From: Methylocystis bryophila
GTDB taxonomy: Bacteria > Pseudomonadota > Alphaproteobacteria > Rhizobiales > Beijerinckiaceae
Direction: 5' to 3'
Length of the DNA: 64,000 nucleotides
Assembly (NCBI RefSeq): GCF_027925445.1
Contig: NZ_AP027149.1
Span: 1,116,001 to 1,180,000 of the forward strand
Shown: positions 18,438-26,982 of the stretch, piece by piece
How positions within the stretch are numbered: position 1 is the first letter of the stretch
How the letters are laid out: each line of letters begins with the position of its first letter
Notes under the pieces: model-generated
The model's input: only the letters and a program-made list of their open reading frames with translations
Told to the model about the DNA's origin: nothing
Databases searched by the model: none
Program-made: the position numbers and the translations under genes

Positions 18438-19076
18438 TCACCAATTGAGCCAACGCCGTCCGGCCGCATATCCCGCGAGCGTAACGATAGCGATCGCTAA
18501 CGAATACCACGCGACGACGAAAAATGGGCTGTCGTCGGTGCAATGGAGGGCATAGAGCGTGGCTCCGACCCCTCCGGCCAGAAGCCCCGCGACGGCGCCC
18601 GCGAGCCCCGGGTCGGAGGGCGCTCCCCGTCGCAGCGCATGGAGCGCGCAGGCGAGCGGCGCCGCCGACAGAAGCGGGATTAGCGTCAGGCAATAGGGGG
18701 CGTTATGGCCGACGAGTCGCGCAGCCCAGGAAGCGGGCGGCGTCGTGACGGCTTCGGCGAGCACGCCGAAGCCGATGACGAGCAGCGTGAGAGAGAGGGC
18801 GCCGAGCCACGGCTTGACCTTCGCCCCCGGCGTCGCAAGCCGCGAGACGAGCCCCAGGCTCGTGACGCTGAGCGTCAGCGTCGTCACGAATTTGAACCAG
18901 AGACGCGGCGAGGCGATCTGCGCGCCCAGGTCAGGCCGAAGGCGCAAGGCAACCAGCAAGATGAGGCCCGCCAAAACCGCGCCGCAGGCGAGCTCGAGGC
19001 GCAGTCGAGCGCGAAACCTCAGCCTCGAGGGCTCGAGATCGGCGACGAGGATATCGATCAGCGCGCCGGTTTTCAT
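18438..19076 (-). CDS. nrsF: NrsF-type membrane anti-sigma factor
   Basis: The 212-residue protein has six predicted membrane helices and a short cytosolic N-terminus (MKTGALIDILVADLEP), the NrsF (DUF1109) layout. In Caulobacter, NrsF holds the ECF factor SigF at the membrane, and periplasmic cysteines are needed for signalling. Two cysteines are visible in the loops (HNAPYCLTL and ALHCTDD), matching that idea. The start ATG overlaps the stop of the sigma gene by 4 bases, so the two are translationally coupled. The likely target, bufA2, lies on the other side of the sigma gene. Confidence 0.88.
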   Translation of the reverse strand: MKTGALIDILVADLEPSRLRFRARLRLELACGAVLAGLILLVALRLRPDLGAQIASPRLWFKFVTTLTLSVTSLGLVSRLATPGAKVKPWLGALSLTLLVIGFGVLAEAVTTPPASWAARLVGHNAPYCLTLIPLLSAAPLACALHALRRGAPSDPGLAGAVAGLLAGGVGATLYALHCTDDSPFFVVAWYSLAIAIVTLAGYAAGRRWLNW

Positions 19077-19630
19077 GCCCGCTCTCCCCGAAAGAAGGCG
19101 GCGAGCCGCTTGACGGCGCGGTGGAGAGCGACGCGAACCGCGCCTTCGCTCATGTTCAGCGTCGCGGCCGTCTCCCGCACCGAGCGGCCCTCGATCGCCA
19201 ACGCCCGCACGAGGCTCTGGTCGCGATCGCCCAGTCGCCCGATCATGCGGTCGAGATCGATTCGATCGAGGTCGTCGTCAATGCTTCCGACGCTCAGCAT
19301 GTCGGCGAAATCCTCGATTGGCGCGACGGTGGCGGCGCCGCGCCGCCGTCTTGCGTCCACGAGCTTGTTGCGCGCGATCGTCATGATCCAGGGGCCGATG
19401 GGGCGCTCCGGCTCCCATGTTTCCCGCTTCAAATGGATCGCCAGCAGCGTTTCCTGCACCACATCCTCCGCCTCGCCCGGATCGAGACCGATGCGCCCGC
19501 AGTTCCGTCTCACGACGGCGCGAAGCGCAGGCGTCAGGGAAGCCAGGAGACGTCGGTAGGCCTCGCCGTCCCCGGCGGTCGCCTGGCGCATCAACGCCTC
19601 CCACTCGGCTTCGGCGCGAGCCAAACCCAA
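19073..19630 (-). CDS. sigF: ECF sigma factor, SigF type
   Basis: This small sigma-70 family factor (up to 185 residues) has region 2 (RRNCGRIGLDPGEAEDVVQETLLAIHLKRETWEPERPIGPWIMTIARNKLVDARRRR) and region 4 (LGDRDQSLVRALAIEGRSVRETAATLNMSEGAVRVALHRAVKRL). It pairs with nrsF downstream and should direct RNA polymerase to stress- or metal-induced promoters. I used the TTG at 19630, which has GAGGAGA a few bases upstream. A downstream ATG (19591) is also possible and would fit better with the promoter-like box at 19646-19671. Confidence 0.92.
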   Translation of the reverse strand: MGLARAEAEWEALMRQATAGDGEAYRRLLASLTPALRAVVRRNCGRIGLDPGEAEDVVQETLLAIHLKRETWEPERPIGPWIMTIARNKLVDARRRRGAATVAPIEDFADMLSVGSIDDDLDRIDLDRMIGRLGDRDQSLVRALAIEGRSVRETAATLNMSEGAVRVALHRAVKRLAAFFRGERA

Positions 19631-19645
19631 TCCCCTCTCCTCTTC

Positions 19646-19671
19646 CTCGTCGAAAAGCGATCCGGCGTTAC
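19646..19671 (-). promoter_or_regulatory. Candidate ECF (SigF) promoter for sigF-nrsF
   Basis: On the minus strand GTAACG (19671-19666) is followed, after 16 bases, by CGAG (19649-19646). This is one base from the GTAAC(C)-N16-CGAA pattern described for Caulobacter SigF. It suggests autoregulation. Transcription from here would leave a very short leader before the TTG start, which weakens the assignment or favours a downstream start. Confidence 0.5.
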
Positions 19672-19743
19672 AGCGTCAGCCTTGCGGCCGCGTCCCTTTA
19701 TCATCATTGCCGCCCCCAGGGCGAGCGTCGGCGGGATCGGGCT

Positions 19744-19769
19744 GTAACGGTCGCCTCTGCATCCGCGAA
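19744..19769 (+). promoter_or_regulatory. Candidate ECF (SigF) promoter for bufA2
   Basis: GTAACG (19744-19749), 16 bases, then CGAA (19766-19769) matches the SigF-type -35/-10 pattern except for the last base of the -35. The expected start of transcription is about 47 bases before the bufA2 ATG. The three bases CTG before GTAACG are shared with the divergent sigF box. Confidence 0.65.
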
Positions 19770-19822
19770 GTCAAGAACGCGAACCAAACAATTCGCAGAA
19801 CAACCTGAATCGGGAGAGCGAA

Positions 19823-20080
19823 ATGAAAACCACCGTCTATTCGAGCGCGGCCATTGCCGGCGCGGCCATCGCGCTCGCGCTGAGCGGAGCGGCGTCCACG
19901 CCCGCCTTGGCGAAGAAGGCGCCGGTGCATTGCTCCGGGATCAATAGCTGCAAGGGCATGGGGGCCTGCAAGACGGCGAACAACGCCTGCAAGGGCCAGA
20001 ACGCCTGCAAAGGGCAAGGCTTCGTCGAGGTCAAATCGCAAAAGGTCTGTGAAGCCAAAGGCGGCTCGGTCGTCGAGTAG
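19823..20080 (+). CDS. bufA2: BufA2-type periplasmic bufferin (Cys-rich metallophore)
   Basis: The 85-residue precursor has a signal peptide (MKTTVYSSAAIAGAAIALALSGAASTPALA). The mature peptide is about 55 residues with six cysteines in CKG-type repeats: HCSGINSCKG, GACKT, NACKGQNACKGQGF, KVCEAKGG. This matches the BufA2 group of bufferins, Cys-containing peptides made in response to copper or other metals, often under SigF/NrsF control. No bufB or bufC maturation genes are adjacent, which is unusual because many bufferin genes sit beside a DUF692 enzyme. A SigF-type promoter lies upstream. A ribosome site GGGAGAG precedes the ATG. Confidence 0.85.
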   Translation: MKTTVYSSAAIAGAAIALALSGAASTPALAKKAPVHCSGINSCKGMGACKTANNACKGQNACKGQGFVEVKSQKVCEAKGGSVVE

Positions 20081-20132
20081 CGCGAGACGCTCTCGATCGC
20101 AATCACGGCAATCGGGGGAAGAGGTCTTTGCA

Positions 20133-20186
20133 CGAACCTCATCCTCAGGAGGCTCCGCAGGAGCCGTCTCGAAGGATGAGGATTCG
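20133..20186. repeat. CCTCATCCT-type dispersed palindrome
   Basis: Arms cctcatcct (20137-20145) and aggatgagg (20173-20181) flank an inner hairpin (ggctccgcaggagcc). CGAA/TTCG extends the pairing outside. This element type is common in Rhizobiales genomes. It sits between the convergent bufA2 and DUF2252 genes and could also work as a terminator for both. Confidence 0.8.
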
Positions 20187-20200
20187 TACTGGACGTGGCG

Positions 20201-21601
20201 CTACTGCGTCGCGGCGGCGAGCTGGTCCTTCAGTTTTGGCTCATTGGCGTTCGCCGCGACGAATTTGTCGAAATCTTTTTTGTTTTGGGCCGCGTAGAGC
20301 ATCGCGAAAGAGGCGATGGCGTCTTCGAAGGTTTCGCTCTTCCCCATGTAGCCCGCAAGCGTCGTCGCGTCCGCAGAGCGGGCATGGGCGCGCGCGAGCG
20401 TGCGGCCGCAAAGGATCGCATATTGGGTGAGGGCCTTGGCCTCCAGAAGGTCGCTGATCGAGCCGAGCCGGCGGTTTTTCAAATGGCGAACGTAGAATTG
20501 CCGCTTCGAGACCGGGTCCTGCGTATAGCCGAGGAAGCTGTCGGCCGCCGTCTGCATGATGCGCTGACCTGTGACGACGCGGGCTCCCTGTTGTCCAGCC
20601 CAGGGTTTGCCACCAAGCCGCTCGAGCGCCGAGGTCATCGCCTCCTTGAGCTGCAGGAAGAGCGGCTCGCCGTCCTCGGTGACGTAGAGGCCGATGGCGC
20701 AATAGGTGCCGACGCTGCCGACGCCGACGACCTTCACGGCCGAGTCCGCAAGGCGGTAGCGCGCCAGGAGGATTCCCACCTCCGCCGGCAGGGTTGCGAG
20801 GACGCTCTCGAAGACCTGCGGCAAATCGACATGGATGGCCGCATCCTCCACGTCATTGTCGTGATAGATCAGCGGCGGGTGATCGGCGATGCGCCAGCCG
20901 CCTTTCTTGGAGTCGCCGACGAGATGAGGGAAGTTCTTGTCGTCTCCGTGGTCGGCGCGCTTGTGCGCGGCGGCCTCGCGCAGCGTCTTCGCCAGATCGC
21001 CTTCGAAGAGATCGGCCGCCTCGCGGCGCAGATCGACTCGCGCGTGCCACGCCTCATAGGGAGAGAGCGCCGCGAGCTGCGCCATGCGCTCGCGATAGGC
21101 TTTCACCGACTCTTTTGCGACCGCGCGCGCCTTTTTCTCCGAGTCGCCCGCGGCGAGCGCGGCGACGGCGCAACTGGCGGCAAGGCGCTTCACGTCGACA
21201 GTGAAATCGACGCCGGGCAGCGTCTCGTCGAAATCATTGATGTCGAAAAGCGCAGCGCCTTCGGGCGAGACGAAGGCGCCGTAATTCATCAGGTGGCCGT
21301 CGCCGCAGGACTGCACGGGGAAGCCGGGAGGCTTTTCCGTGGCGAGGTCGACGGCCATGAGCGCCGCGGCGCCGCGCAGGAAGGCGAAAGGCGAGGCGGC
21401 CATGCGCTGGCGACGTATCGGAAGCAGATTGGGGAGACGGCCCTTGTTGGTCTCCTCGATGATTGCAATCGGATCTCGCGCCGTGGCGGAGAACTCACCG
21501 AGCGACTCGCGCGAGACTTCGGCGCGGCGCTTTTTTCCGGCCTCGTAGCGCGCGTCGACGGAGAGCTGCGCGAGGGAAGTGGCTGAGCTGGATGCTTGCA
21601 T
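20201..21601 (-). CDS. DUF2252 family protein
   Basis: The 466-residue protein matches the DUF2252 family, which is distantly related to protein-kinase-like and aminoglycoside phosphotransferase folds. Visible conserved segments are FAFLRGAAALMAVDLA, GDGHLMNYGAF (likely nucleotide- or substrate-binding), FDINDFDETLPGVDFTVDVKRLAASC (candidate catalytic Asp region) and DYLGYMGKSETF-like LAGYMGKSETFEDAIASFA near the end. The enzymatic role is not established. The gene is monocistronic, convergent with bufA2 and divergent from the ABC exporter operon. Confidence 0.88.
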   Translation of the reverse strand: MQASSSATSLAQLSVDARYEAGKKRRAEVSRESLGEFSATARDPIAIIEETNKGRLPNLLPIRRQRMAASPFAFLRGAAALMAVDLATEKPPGFPVQSCGDGHLMNYGAFVSPEGAALFDINDFDETLPGVDFTVDVKRLAASCAVAALAAGDSEKKARAVAKESVKAYRERMAQLAALSPYEAWHARVDLRREAADLFEGDLAKTLREAAAHKRADHGDDKNFPHLVGDSKKGGWRIADHPPLIYHDNDVEDAAIHVDLPQVFESVLATLPAEVGILLARYRLADSAVKVVGVGSVGTYCAIGLYVTEDGEPLFLQLKEAMTSALERLGGKPWAGQQGARVVTGQRIMQTAADSFLGYTQDPVSKRQFYVRHLKNRRLGSISDLLEAKALTQYAILCGRTLARAHARSADATTLAGYMGKSETFEDAIASFAMLYAAQNKKDFDKFVAANANEPKLKDQLAAATQ

Positions 21602-21922
21602 AGGTGAGCCTCCCCGAGACGTTTGCTCTATCGATCAAGAAAAGCAGGATTATTATAGAAATTTGATCGAAAGGTCACAGCCGAGCTTCCAGTCGGGCTG
21701 GGCCATGAGGTGCGTTTGGTCCGCCCGGCAAAGCCCATAGTAGTTCATTGCCAACGCGCCGAACAGTGGCTGAAGGCTGAGCGGTAGCGACGCCATGAAT
21801 CCGCGCTATGAGGAAAAGGGCGTCGGTCGCTTTTGTCTCATTGTGGTAGAGCGTTATAAGCCAAAGGGACTTAAAGACTCTCGCGAAGCGCTTTCGCAGC
21901 GATAATCCCATGAGGTCGCCTG
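21602..21922. other. Divergent promoter region, DUF2252 / ABC exporter
   Basis: No gene is supported. An AT-rich patch near 21640-21665 (aggattattatagaaatttgatc) is a likely promoter for the DUF2252 gene or for the exporter operon. A second moderately AT-rich patch is near 21835-21865. Confidence 0.4.
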
Positions 21923-22939
21923 GTGTCAAAAACTGTTCAGATGATCATCATTGCGGCGGTTATCGCGATCGGGGGCTACATCGGCTATCAGCACTGGAGC
22001 GCCGCGCGATCGGCGCTGCCGTCGGGGATCGCCTCTGGCAATGGGCGCATCGAGGCGAAGCTCGTCGACATCGCGGCAAAGGAGCCTCTGCGCGTTAAGC
22101 AAATCCTCGTCGACGAAGGCGATCTCGTGAAGCCCGGCCAGGTGGTGGTGCGAATGGACACGGTGACGCTCGATGCTCAGCTCGCCGAAGCCAAGCTCAG
22201 CGTCGTGGCGAAGCAACAGCAGGAAGCCGTCAGTCGAGCCACGATCGGAAAGAGGCAGGCTGAAATCAACCTCGCCAAGACGGAGGTCAAGCGCAGCACG
22301 GCGCTGGTCAGGGAGAGGGCCGGATCTCAGCGCGAGCTCGACGTGCGCCAAATGGCGTTGGCGACGACGACGGCCGGCTTGGCGGAAGAAGAGGCGAAGC
22401 TGCGCACGATAGAACAGGAGGTCAAGGTCGCCATCGCCACCGCCGCGACCATTCAGACCCGCATCGACGACGCCATACTCAAATCTCCGGTCACGGGGAG
22501 GGTGCTTTATAAGCTGGCCGAGGTCGGCGAGGTGATCGCGGCGGGTGGGAAGGTGCTGACTCTTACCAATCTCAGCGACGTTTACATGGAGATCTTCCTG
22601 CCGTCCGCTCAGGCCGCGAGGATCAGGGAAGGCGCGGAGGCGAGGTTGACCCTCGATGCGCTGCCGGGCGTCGCCGTCGCCGGCTATGTCAGCTTTGTGT
22701 CGCCGGAGGCGCAATTTACGCCGAAGCAGGTCGAGACCAAGACCGAGCGTGATAAATTGATGTTTCGCGTCAAGATCCGCGTGCCCGAGAAGATGGTCGA
22801 GTCCCACATCGACGTTGTGAAAACGGGCGTGCGCGGCGTCGGCTATGTCAAGCTCGACAATTCCGCCGAGTGGCCGGCTTACCTGCAGAATCTCGTTAAG
22901 CCCGGGGGCGAGCAGGCAAGTCGCAGCGCGAAACCGTAA
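21923..22939 (+). CDS. HlyD-family periplasmic adaptor of an ABC exporter
   Basis: The 338-residue membrane fusion protein has an N-terminal membrane anchor (VQMIIIAAVIAIGGYIGYQHW). Its first biotinyl-lipoyl half is GNGRIEAKLVDIAAKEPLRVKQILVDEGDLVKPGQVVVRMD. A coiled-coil hairpin covers about residues 80-185, then come the second lipoyl half (SPVTGRVLYKLAEVGEVIAAGGKVLTLTNL) and a beta-barrel. It would link the inner-membrane ABC transporter to the outer-membrane factor. Its start is GTG 21923. It is the first gene of a four-gene operon continuing to 28605. Confidence 0.93.
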   Translation: MSKTVQMIIIAAVIAIGGYIGYQHWSAARSALPSGIASGNGRIEAKLVDIAAKEPLRVKQILVDEGDLVKPGQVVVRMDTVTLDAQLAEAKLSVVAKQQQEAVSRATIGKRQAEINLAKTEVKRSTALVRERAGSQRELDVRQMALATTTAGLAEEEAKLRTIEQEVKVAIATAATIQTRIDDAILKSPVTGRVLYKLAEVGEVIAAGGKVLTLTNLSDVYMEIFLPSAQAARIREGAEARLTLDALPGVAVAGYVSFVSPEAQFTPKQVETKTERDKLMFRVKIRVPEKMVESHIDVVKTGVRGVGYVKLDNSAEWPAYLQNLVKPGGEQASRSAKP

Positions 22940-22959
22940 AGCCCCGGAGCGACAACCTG

Positions 22960-25743
22960 ATGCTGGATTCTGCGACTGACGCGTCAAAGGATGCACGCGT
23001 CGCTCCGCCTGTCGTTTCGGTCGCCAAAGTCACGCATCGCTATGGCAAGACGCTGGCGGTCGACACGCTTTCGCTCGACATTCCGAGCGGGCTCATGGTC
23101 GGCGTCATCGGTCCCGACGGCGTGGGCAAGTCGACGCTTCTGGCGCTCATCGCCGGCTCGAAGAAGATCCAGCAGGGCAAGGTGATCGTGCTCGGCGGCG
23201 ACATGGCGGACGCCCGGCATCGGCGAGACGCCTGTCCCCGCATCGCTTACATGCCGCAGGGTCTCGGCAAGAACCTCTATTTAGAGCTCAGCGTCGCGGA
23301 GAACATCGATTTCATGGCCCGGCTCTTCGGCCTCTCCGCCGAGGAGCGTCCGGCCAAAATCAAGGAGCTGCTCGACGCAACGGGGCTTGGGCCTTTTCCC
23401 GAACGCCCCGCCGGAAAGCTTTCGGGCGGCATGAAGCAGAAGGTTAGCCTCTGCGGCGCGCTCGTGCATGAGCCGGATCTGCTCATTCTCGACGAGCCGA
23501 CCACCGGCGTCGATCCCTTGTCGCGGCGGCAATTCTGGGCGCTCATCGACGACATTCGCCGGGACCGCCCGAGCATGAGCGTGATGATCTCCACCGCCTA
23601 TATGGACGAAGCCGAGCGCTGGGATTGGATCGTCGCCATGGACGCGGGCCGTGTGCTCGCGACCGGCACGCCGAAGGAACTTATGGAGCGAACGGGGACG
23701 AAAGACCTGGAGCGGTGCTTCGTCCAATTGCTGCCGGAGGAAAAGCGCAGCGGCCACGTCGACCTGACCATCCCGCCAAGGCCAAAGGGCAAGGCCGAGA
23801 TCGTCATTGACGCCAAGGGCCTGACGCGCCGTTTCGGCGATTTCGTCGCGGTCGATCACGTAACCTTGACGATCGAGCGCGGGGAAATTTTCGGCTTCCT
23901 CGGCTCCAACGGCTGCGGCAAGTCGACGACGATGAAGATGCTGACGGGCCTTCTGCCGCCGACGGAAGGCAGCGCGACGCTCTTCGGCCACTCCGTCGAA
24001 GCCGGCAGCATCGAGGTGCGCAAAACGCTCGGATATATGACGCAGGCCTTCTCTCTCTATGAAGAGCTTACCGTCAGAGAGAACCTCGTTCTCGACGCGC
24101 GCCTGTATCACCTCCCGCCCGACAAAACGAAGACGCGCATCGACGAGCTTGTCGAGAAATTCGGTCTCGGACCCTATCTCGATGCGCTTACCAAAGATCT
24201 GCCCCTGGGTCTGCGCCAGCGGCTTTCGCTCGCGGTCGCCGTGCTGCACGAGCCGCAGATGCTCATCCTCGACGAGCCGACCTCGGGCGTCGATCCGGTG
24301 GCGCGCGACGGCTTCTGGGAATTGCTCATCGATCTCTCGCGCAACCAGGGCGTGACGATCTTTATTACGACGCATTTTATGAACGAGGGGATGCGCTGCG
24401 ATCGTATCTCGCTCATGAATGCAGGAAAAGTGCTCGCCGCCGACGCGCCGCAGAAGCTCATTGAAGCGCGCGGCGCCGCCTCGCTCGAGGAAGCCTTTAT
24501 CGGCTACATGGAAGACGCGATCGCCGAAAAGGCGGCCAAGGAGAGCGCTGCAGCGGCGGCGCCGGCGAGCGCCGAGAAACCGGTGGGGCTTGCGCACGCC
24601 CCGCGCTCTGCTCTCTCGCTCGGGCTTGGCCGCTTGCTCGCCTATAGCGCCAATGAGACCATGCAGATTCTGCGGGACCCGATCCGTCTGGCCTTCGCCT
24701 TCCTAGGGTCGGCGCTTCTGATGCTCGTCTTCGGTTTCGGCATCACGACGGACGTCGAGCATATCCGCTATGCCCCCTTCGATCTCGACCAGACCGCGGA
24801 GAGCCGCGCCTATCTCGAGCAATTCGCGGGAACGCCGCGCTATTTCACGCTGACGGAGCCGGTTCGCTCAGCCGACAGCGCATTGAGGCGTCTGCAAGCG
24901 GATGACATCTCGCTGGTCATCGAGATGCCGCCCAATTTCGGTCGCGACTTGCGCAAGGAGCTTGCGCCGGAGGTGCTCGCCTGGGTTGACGGCGCCAACA
25001 CCTACCGCGGCGAGACCGTCTCTCAATATGTTCAAGCCGTTCAGATGACGATGATGCAGGATCCCTCGAACGGGCTGCCTACCGAGCCTCCAAAATATAC
25101 GGCCACGTTCCAAGATCGCTACATGTATAATCCGACATTTGAAAGCATTTATGTTATGGTTCCCAGTGTTCCGCCTATGTTGCTGATCTTCATTCCCGCC
25201 ATCCTAATGGCGATCAGTGTCGTGCGCGAAAAAGAGCTTGGTTCGATCATCAATTTCTATGTCACGCCGACGGCGCGGCTGGAATATCTGCTCGGCAAGC
25301 AGATCCCCTATATCGTGATCGGCTTCGTGAACTATTTTATTTTAACGGCGATGGCGATCATCGTGTTCGGCATACCCGTCAAGGGCGACTTTGTGATTTT
25401 AACCATCTGCACGCTGCTCTACCTCGTCACGACGACCGGCATCGGCATGGTGGTCTCGACATTCACGAGCAGCCAAGTCGCCGCCGTGTTCGTGACCGCG
25501 ATTCTGACCCTTGTGCCGACGATCAATTTCGCTGGTCTGTTGCAGCCGGTTTCGACGCTTGCGGGGAGCGCGAAACTCATGGGCGCAATTTGGCCGACGT
25601 CCTATTACATGCATGCCAGCAGGGGCGTCTTCACCAAGGGGCTCGGCGCCGATTTGCTGATGCAGGATGTGGTCTATCTGGCTTTCTGCATCCCCGTTTT
25701 ATGGCTCGTGAGCGTGCTTGCCTTGCGCAAGCAGGAGAACTAG
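22960..25743 (+). CDS. ABC transporter with two ATPase domains fused to a permease (RbbA/YhiH-like)
   Basis: The 927-residue fusion has NBD1 (about residues 15-250; Walker A GPDGVGKST, signature LSGGMKQK, Walker B LLILDEPTTGVDP), NBD2 (about 285-510; Walker A GSNGCGKST, Walker B MLILDEPTSGVDP) and a C-terminal ABC-2 permease with six helices (about 555-925). NBD2 has a degenerate signature (LPLGLRQR), common in this subfamily. The tandem NBD-permease layout matches RbbA/YhiH. With the neighbouring adaptor, second permease and outer-membrane factor it should export a drug, lipid or toxic compound. The substrate cannot be told from sequence. Confidence 0.93.
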   Translation: MLDSATDASKDARVAPPVVSVAKVTHRYGKTLAVDTLSLDIPSGLMVGVIGPDGVGKSTLLALIAGSKKIQQGKVIVLGGDMADARHRRDACPRIAYMPQGLGKNLYLELSVAENIDFMARLFGLSAEERPAKIKELLDATGLGPFPERPAGKLSGGMKQKVSLCGALVHEPDLLILDEPTTGVDPLSRRQFWALIDDIRRDRPSMSVMISTAYMDEAERWDWIVAMDAGRVLATGTPKELMERTGTKDLERCFVQLLPEEKRSGHVDLTIPPRPKGKAEIVIDAKGLTRRFGDFVAVDHVTLTIERGEIFGFLGSNGCGKSTTMKMLTGLLPPTEGSATLFGHSVEAGSIEVRKTLGYMTQAFSLYEELTVRENLVLDARLYHLPPDKTKTRIDELVEKFGLGPYLDALTKDLPLGLRQRLSLAVAVLHEPQMLILDEPTSGVDPVARDGFWELLIDLSRNQGVTIFITTHFMNEGMRCDRISLMNAGKVLAADAPQKLIEARGAASLEEAFIGYMEDAIAEKAAKESAAAAAPASAEKPVGLAHAPRSALSLGLGRLLAYSANETMQILRDPIRLAFAFLGSALLMLVFGFGITTDVEHIRYAPFDLDQTAESRAYLEQFAGTPRYFTLTEPVRSADSALRRLQADDISLVIEMPPNFGRDLRKELAPEVLAWVDGANTYRGETVSQYVQAVQMTMMQDPSNGLPTEPPKYTATFQDRYMYNPTFESIYVMVPSVPPMLLIFIPAILMAISVVREKELGSIINFYVTPTARLEYLLGKQIPYIVIGFVNYFILTAMAIIVFGIPVKGDFVILTICTLLYLVTTTGIGMVVSTFTSSQVAAVFVTAILTLVPTINFAGLLQPVSTLAGSAKLMGAIWPTSYYMHASRGVFTKGLGADLLMQDVVYLAFCIPVLWLVSVLALRKQEN

Positions 25744-25745
25744 CC

Positions 25746-26870
25746 GTGAACACTCTGCTCAACGTCTTCTGGCTGGGGCTGAAGGAGTTTCGCAGCCTCG
25801 CGAGCGATCTCGTGATGGTTTTCTTTGTCCTCTATGCTTTCACCGGCGCGATCTATGCTCAAGCGACCGGCACATCGAGCGAGGTCCGCAACGCCTCCAT
25901 CGCCTTCGTCGACGAAGACGGTTCGGCCCTCTCCAAGGAGCTCATGAACGCCTTCTATCCGCCGCGCTTTCAAAGGCCAGACATCATCCCCGTGTCCGAG
26001 GTCGAAACCTCGATGGATCGGGGCGAATATATGTTCGTCGTCGTGATCCCGCCGCGGTTCGAGCTCGATCAGCGCGCCGGCCGTCATCCCGACATTCAGC
26101 TCAACATCGACGCGACCGCCATGACGCAGGCGGCGATCGGCAGCGGCTACATCAAGAACATCATCAACGACCGTGTTTCGAGCTTTTTCCGACGAACAGA
26201 CCGATCAGCCGCCCCTCCGATCAATTTGATCATCCGGCGCTTGTTCAATCCTAATGGCGAATCCTCCTGGTTCACGAGCGTCGTCGCCATCATCAACCAA
26301 ATCACTCTCATAACCGTCATTTTGACGGGAGCCGCCGTCATCCGTGAACGTGAGCACGGAACGCTCGAACACCTGCTCGTCATGCCGCTCAACGCTTTCG
26401 AGATCGCCATGGCGAAGATTTGGTCCAACAGCCTTGTGATCCTCATATGCACGGCGCTTTCGCTGCGCATCGTTGTCATGCAATTGCTGGAGTCGCCTTT
26501 TGCGGGCTCTGTCCTGCTATGGTTCGCGGGCGTGCTGCTTTATCTCTTCTTTGCAACCGCGCTCGGCCTGTTCCTCGGGACGATCTCTCGCTCCATGGCG
26601 CAATTCGCCTTGCTCATCATTATCGTGGTCCTCGTGCTCCAATTGCTCTCGGGCGGCAACACGCCTGTCGAGAGTCAGCCGGCATGGCTGCAAAGTTTGA
26701 CCTTCCTCCTGCCGTCTCGCCATTTCGTGAGCTTCTCGCAAATCATCATCTATCGGGGCGGCGGATTTCAGGACGTCTGGCGGCAGTTCGCGATGGTCGG
26801 CGGGATCGGCCTAACCTTTTTCGTCTACAGCCTGTCGCTGTTTCGAAAATCGATCGCGGTCACGCGATAG
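25746..26870 (+). CDS. ABC-2 type permease (YhhJ-like)
   Basis: I placed the start at GTG 25746 (MNTLLNVFWLGLKEFRSLASD), 2 bases after the preceding stop. Earlier starts overlap the rbbA-like gene. The 374-residue protein has an N-terminal helix, a large periplasmic domain (about residues 45-165) and five C-terminal helices including the ABC-2 signature IREREHGTLEHLLVMPLNAFEIAMAKI. It probably pairs with the permease half of the fused ATPase protein. Confidence 0.93.
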   Translation: MNTLLNVFWLGLKEFRSLASDLVMVFFVLYAFTGAIYAQATGTSSEVRNASIAFVDEDGSALSKELMNAFYPPRFQRPDIIPVSEVETSMDRGEYMFVVVIPPRFELDQRAGRHPDIQLNIDATAMTQAAIGSGYIKNIINDRVSSFFRRTDRSAAPPINLIIRRLFNPNGESSWFTSVVAIINQITLITVILTGAAVIREREHGTLEHLLVMPLNAFEIAMAKIWSNSLVILICTALSLRIVVMQLLESPFAGSVLLWFAGVLLYLFFATALGLFLGTISRSMAQFALLIIIVVLVLQLLSGGNTPVESQPAWLQSLTFLLPSRHFVSFSQIIIYRGGGFQDVWRQFAMVGGIGLTFFVYSLSLFRKSIAVTR

Positions 26871-26982
26871 GCGGGGAGCGCACATCGACAGCGCTGGCGC
26901 CGTTTGGCCTTTATCGAGAACTAACCCTATTAAGCGAGGCCGCGGCGTTAATTAGCCCCCTCGGTGAGGGGCGGGGAGCTTT

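Noticed and set aside
20195..21586. Open frame of about 460 codons opposite the DUF2252 gene
   Set aside because: Same artefact. The minus strand encodes the conserved family.
21675..21929. 84-codon frame on the minus strand before the exporter operon
   Set aside because: It overlaps the GTG start of the adaptor gene, has no domain and no good ribosome site.
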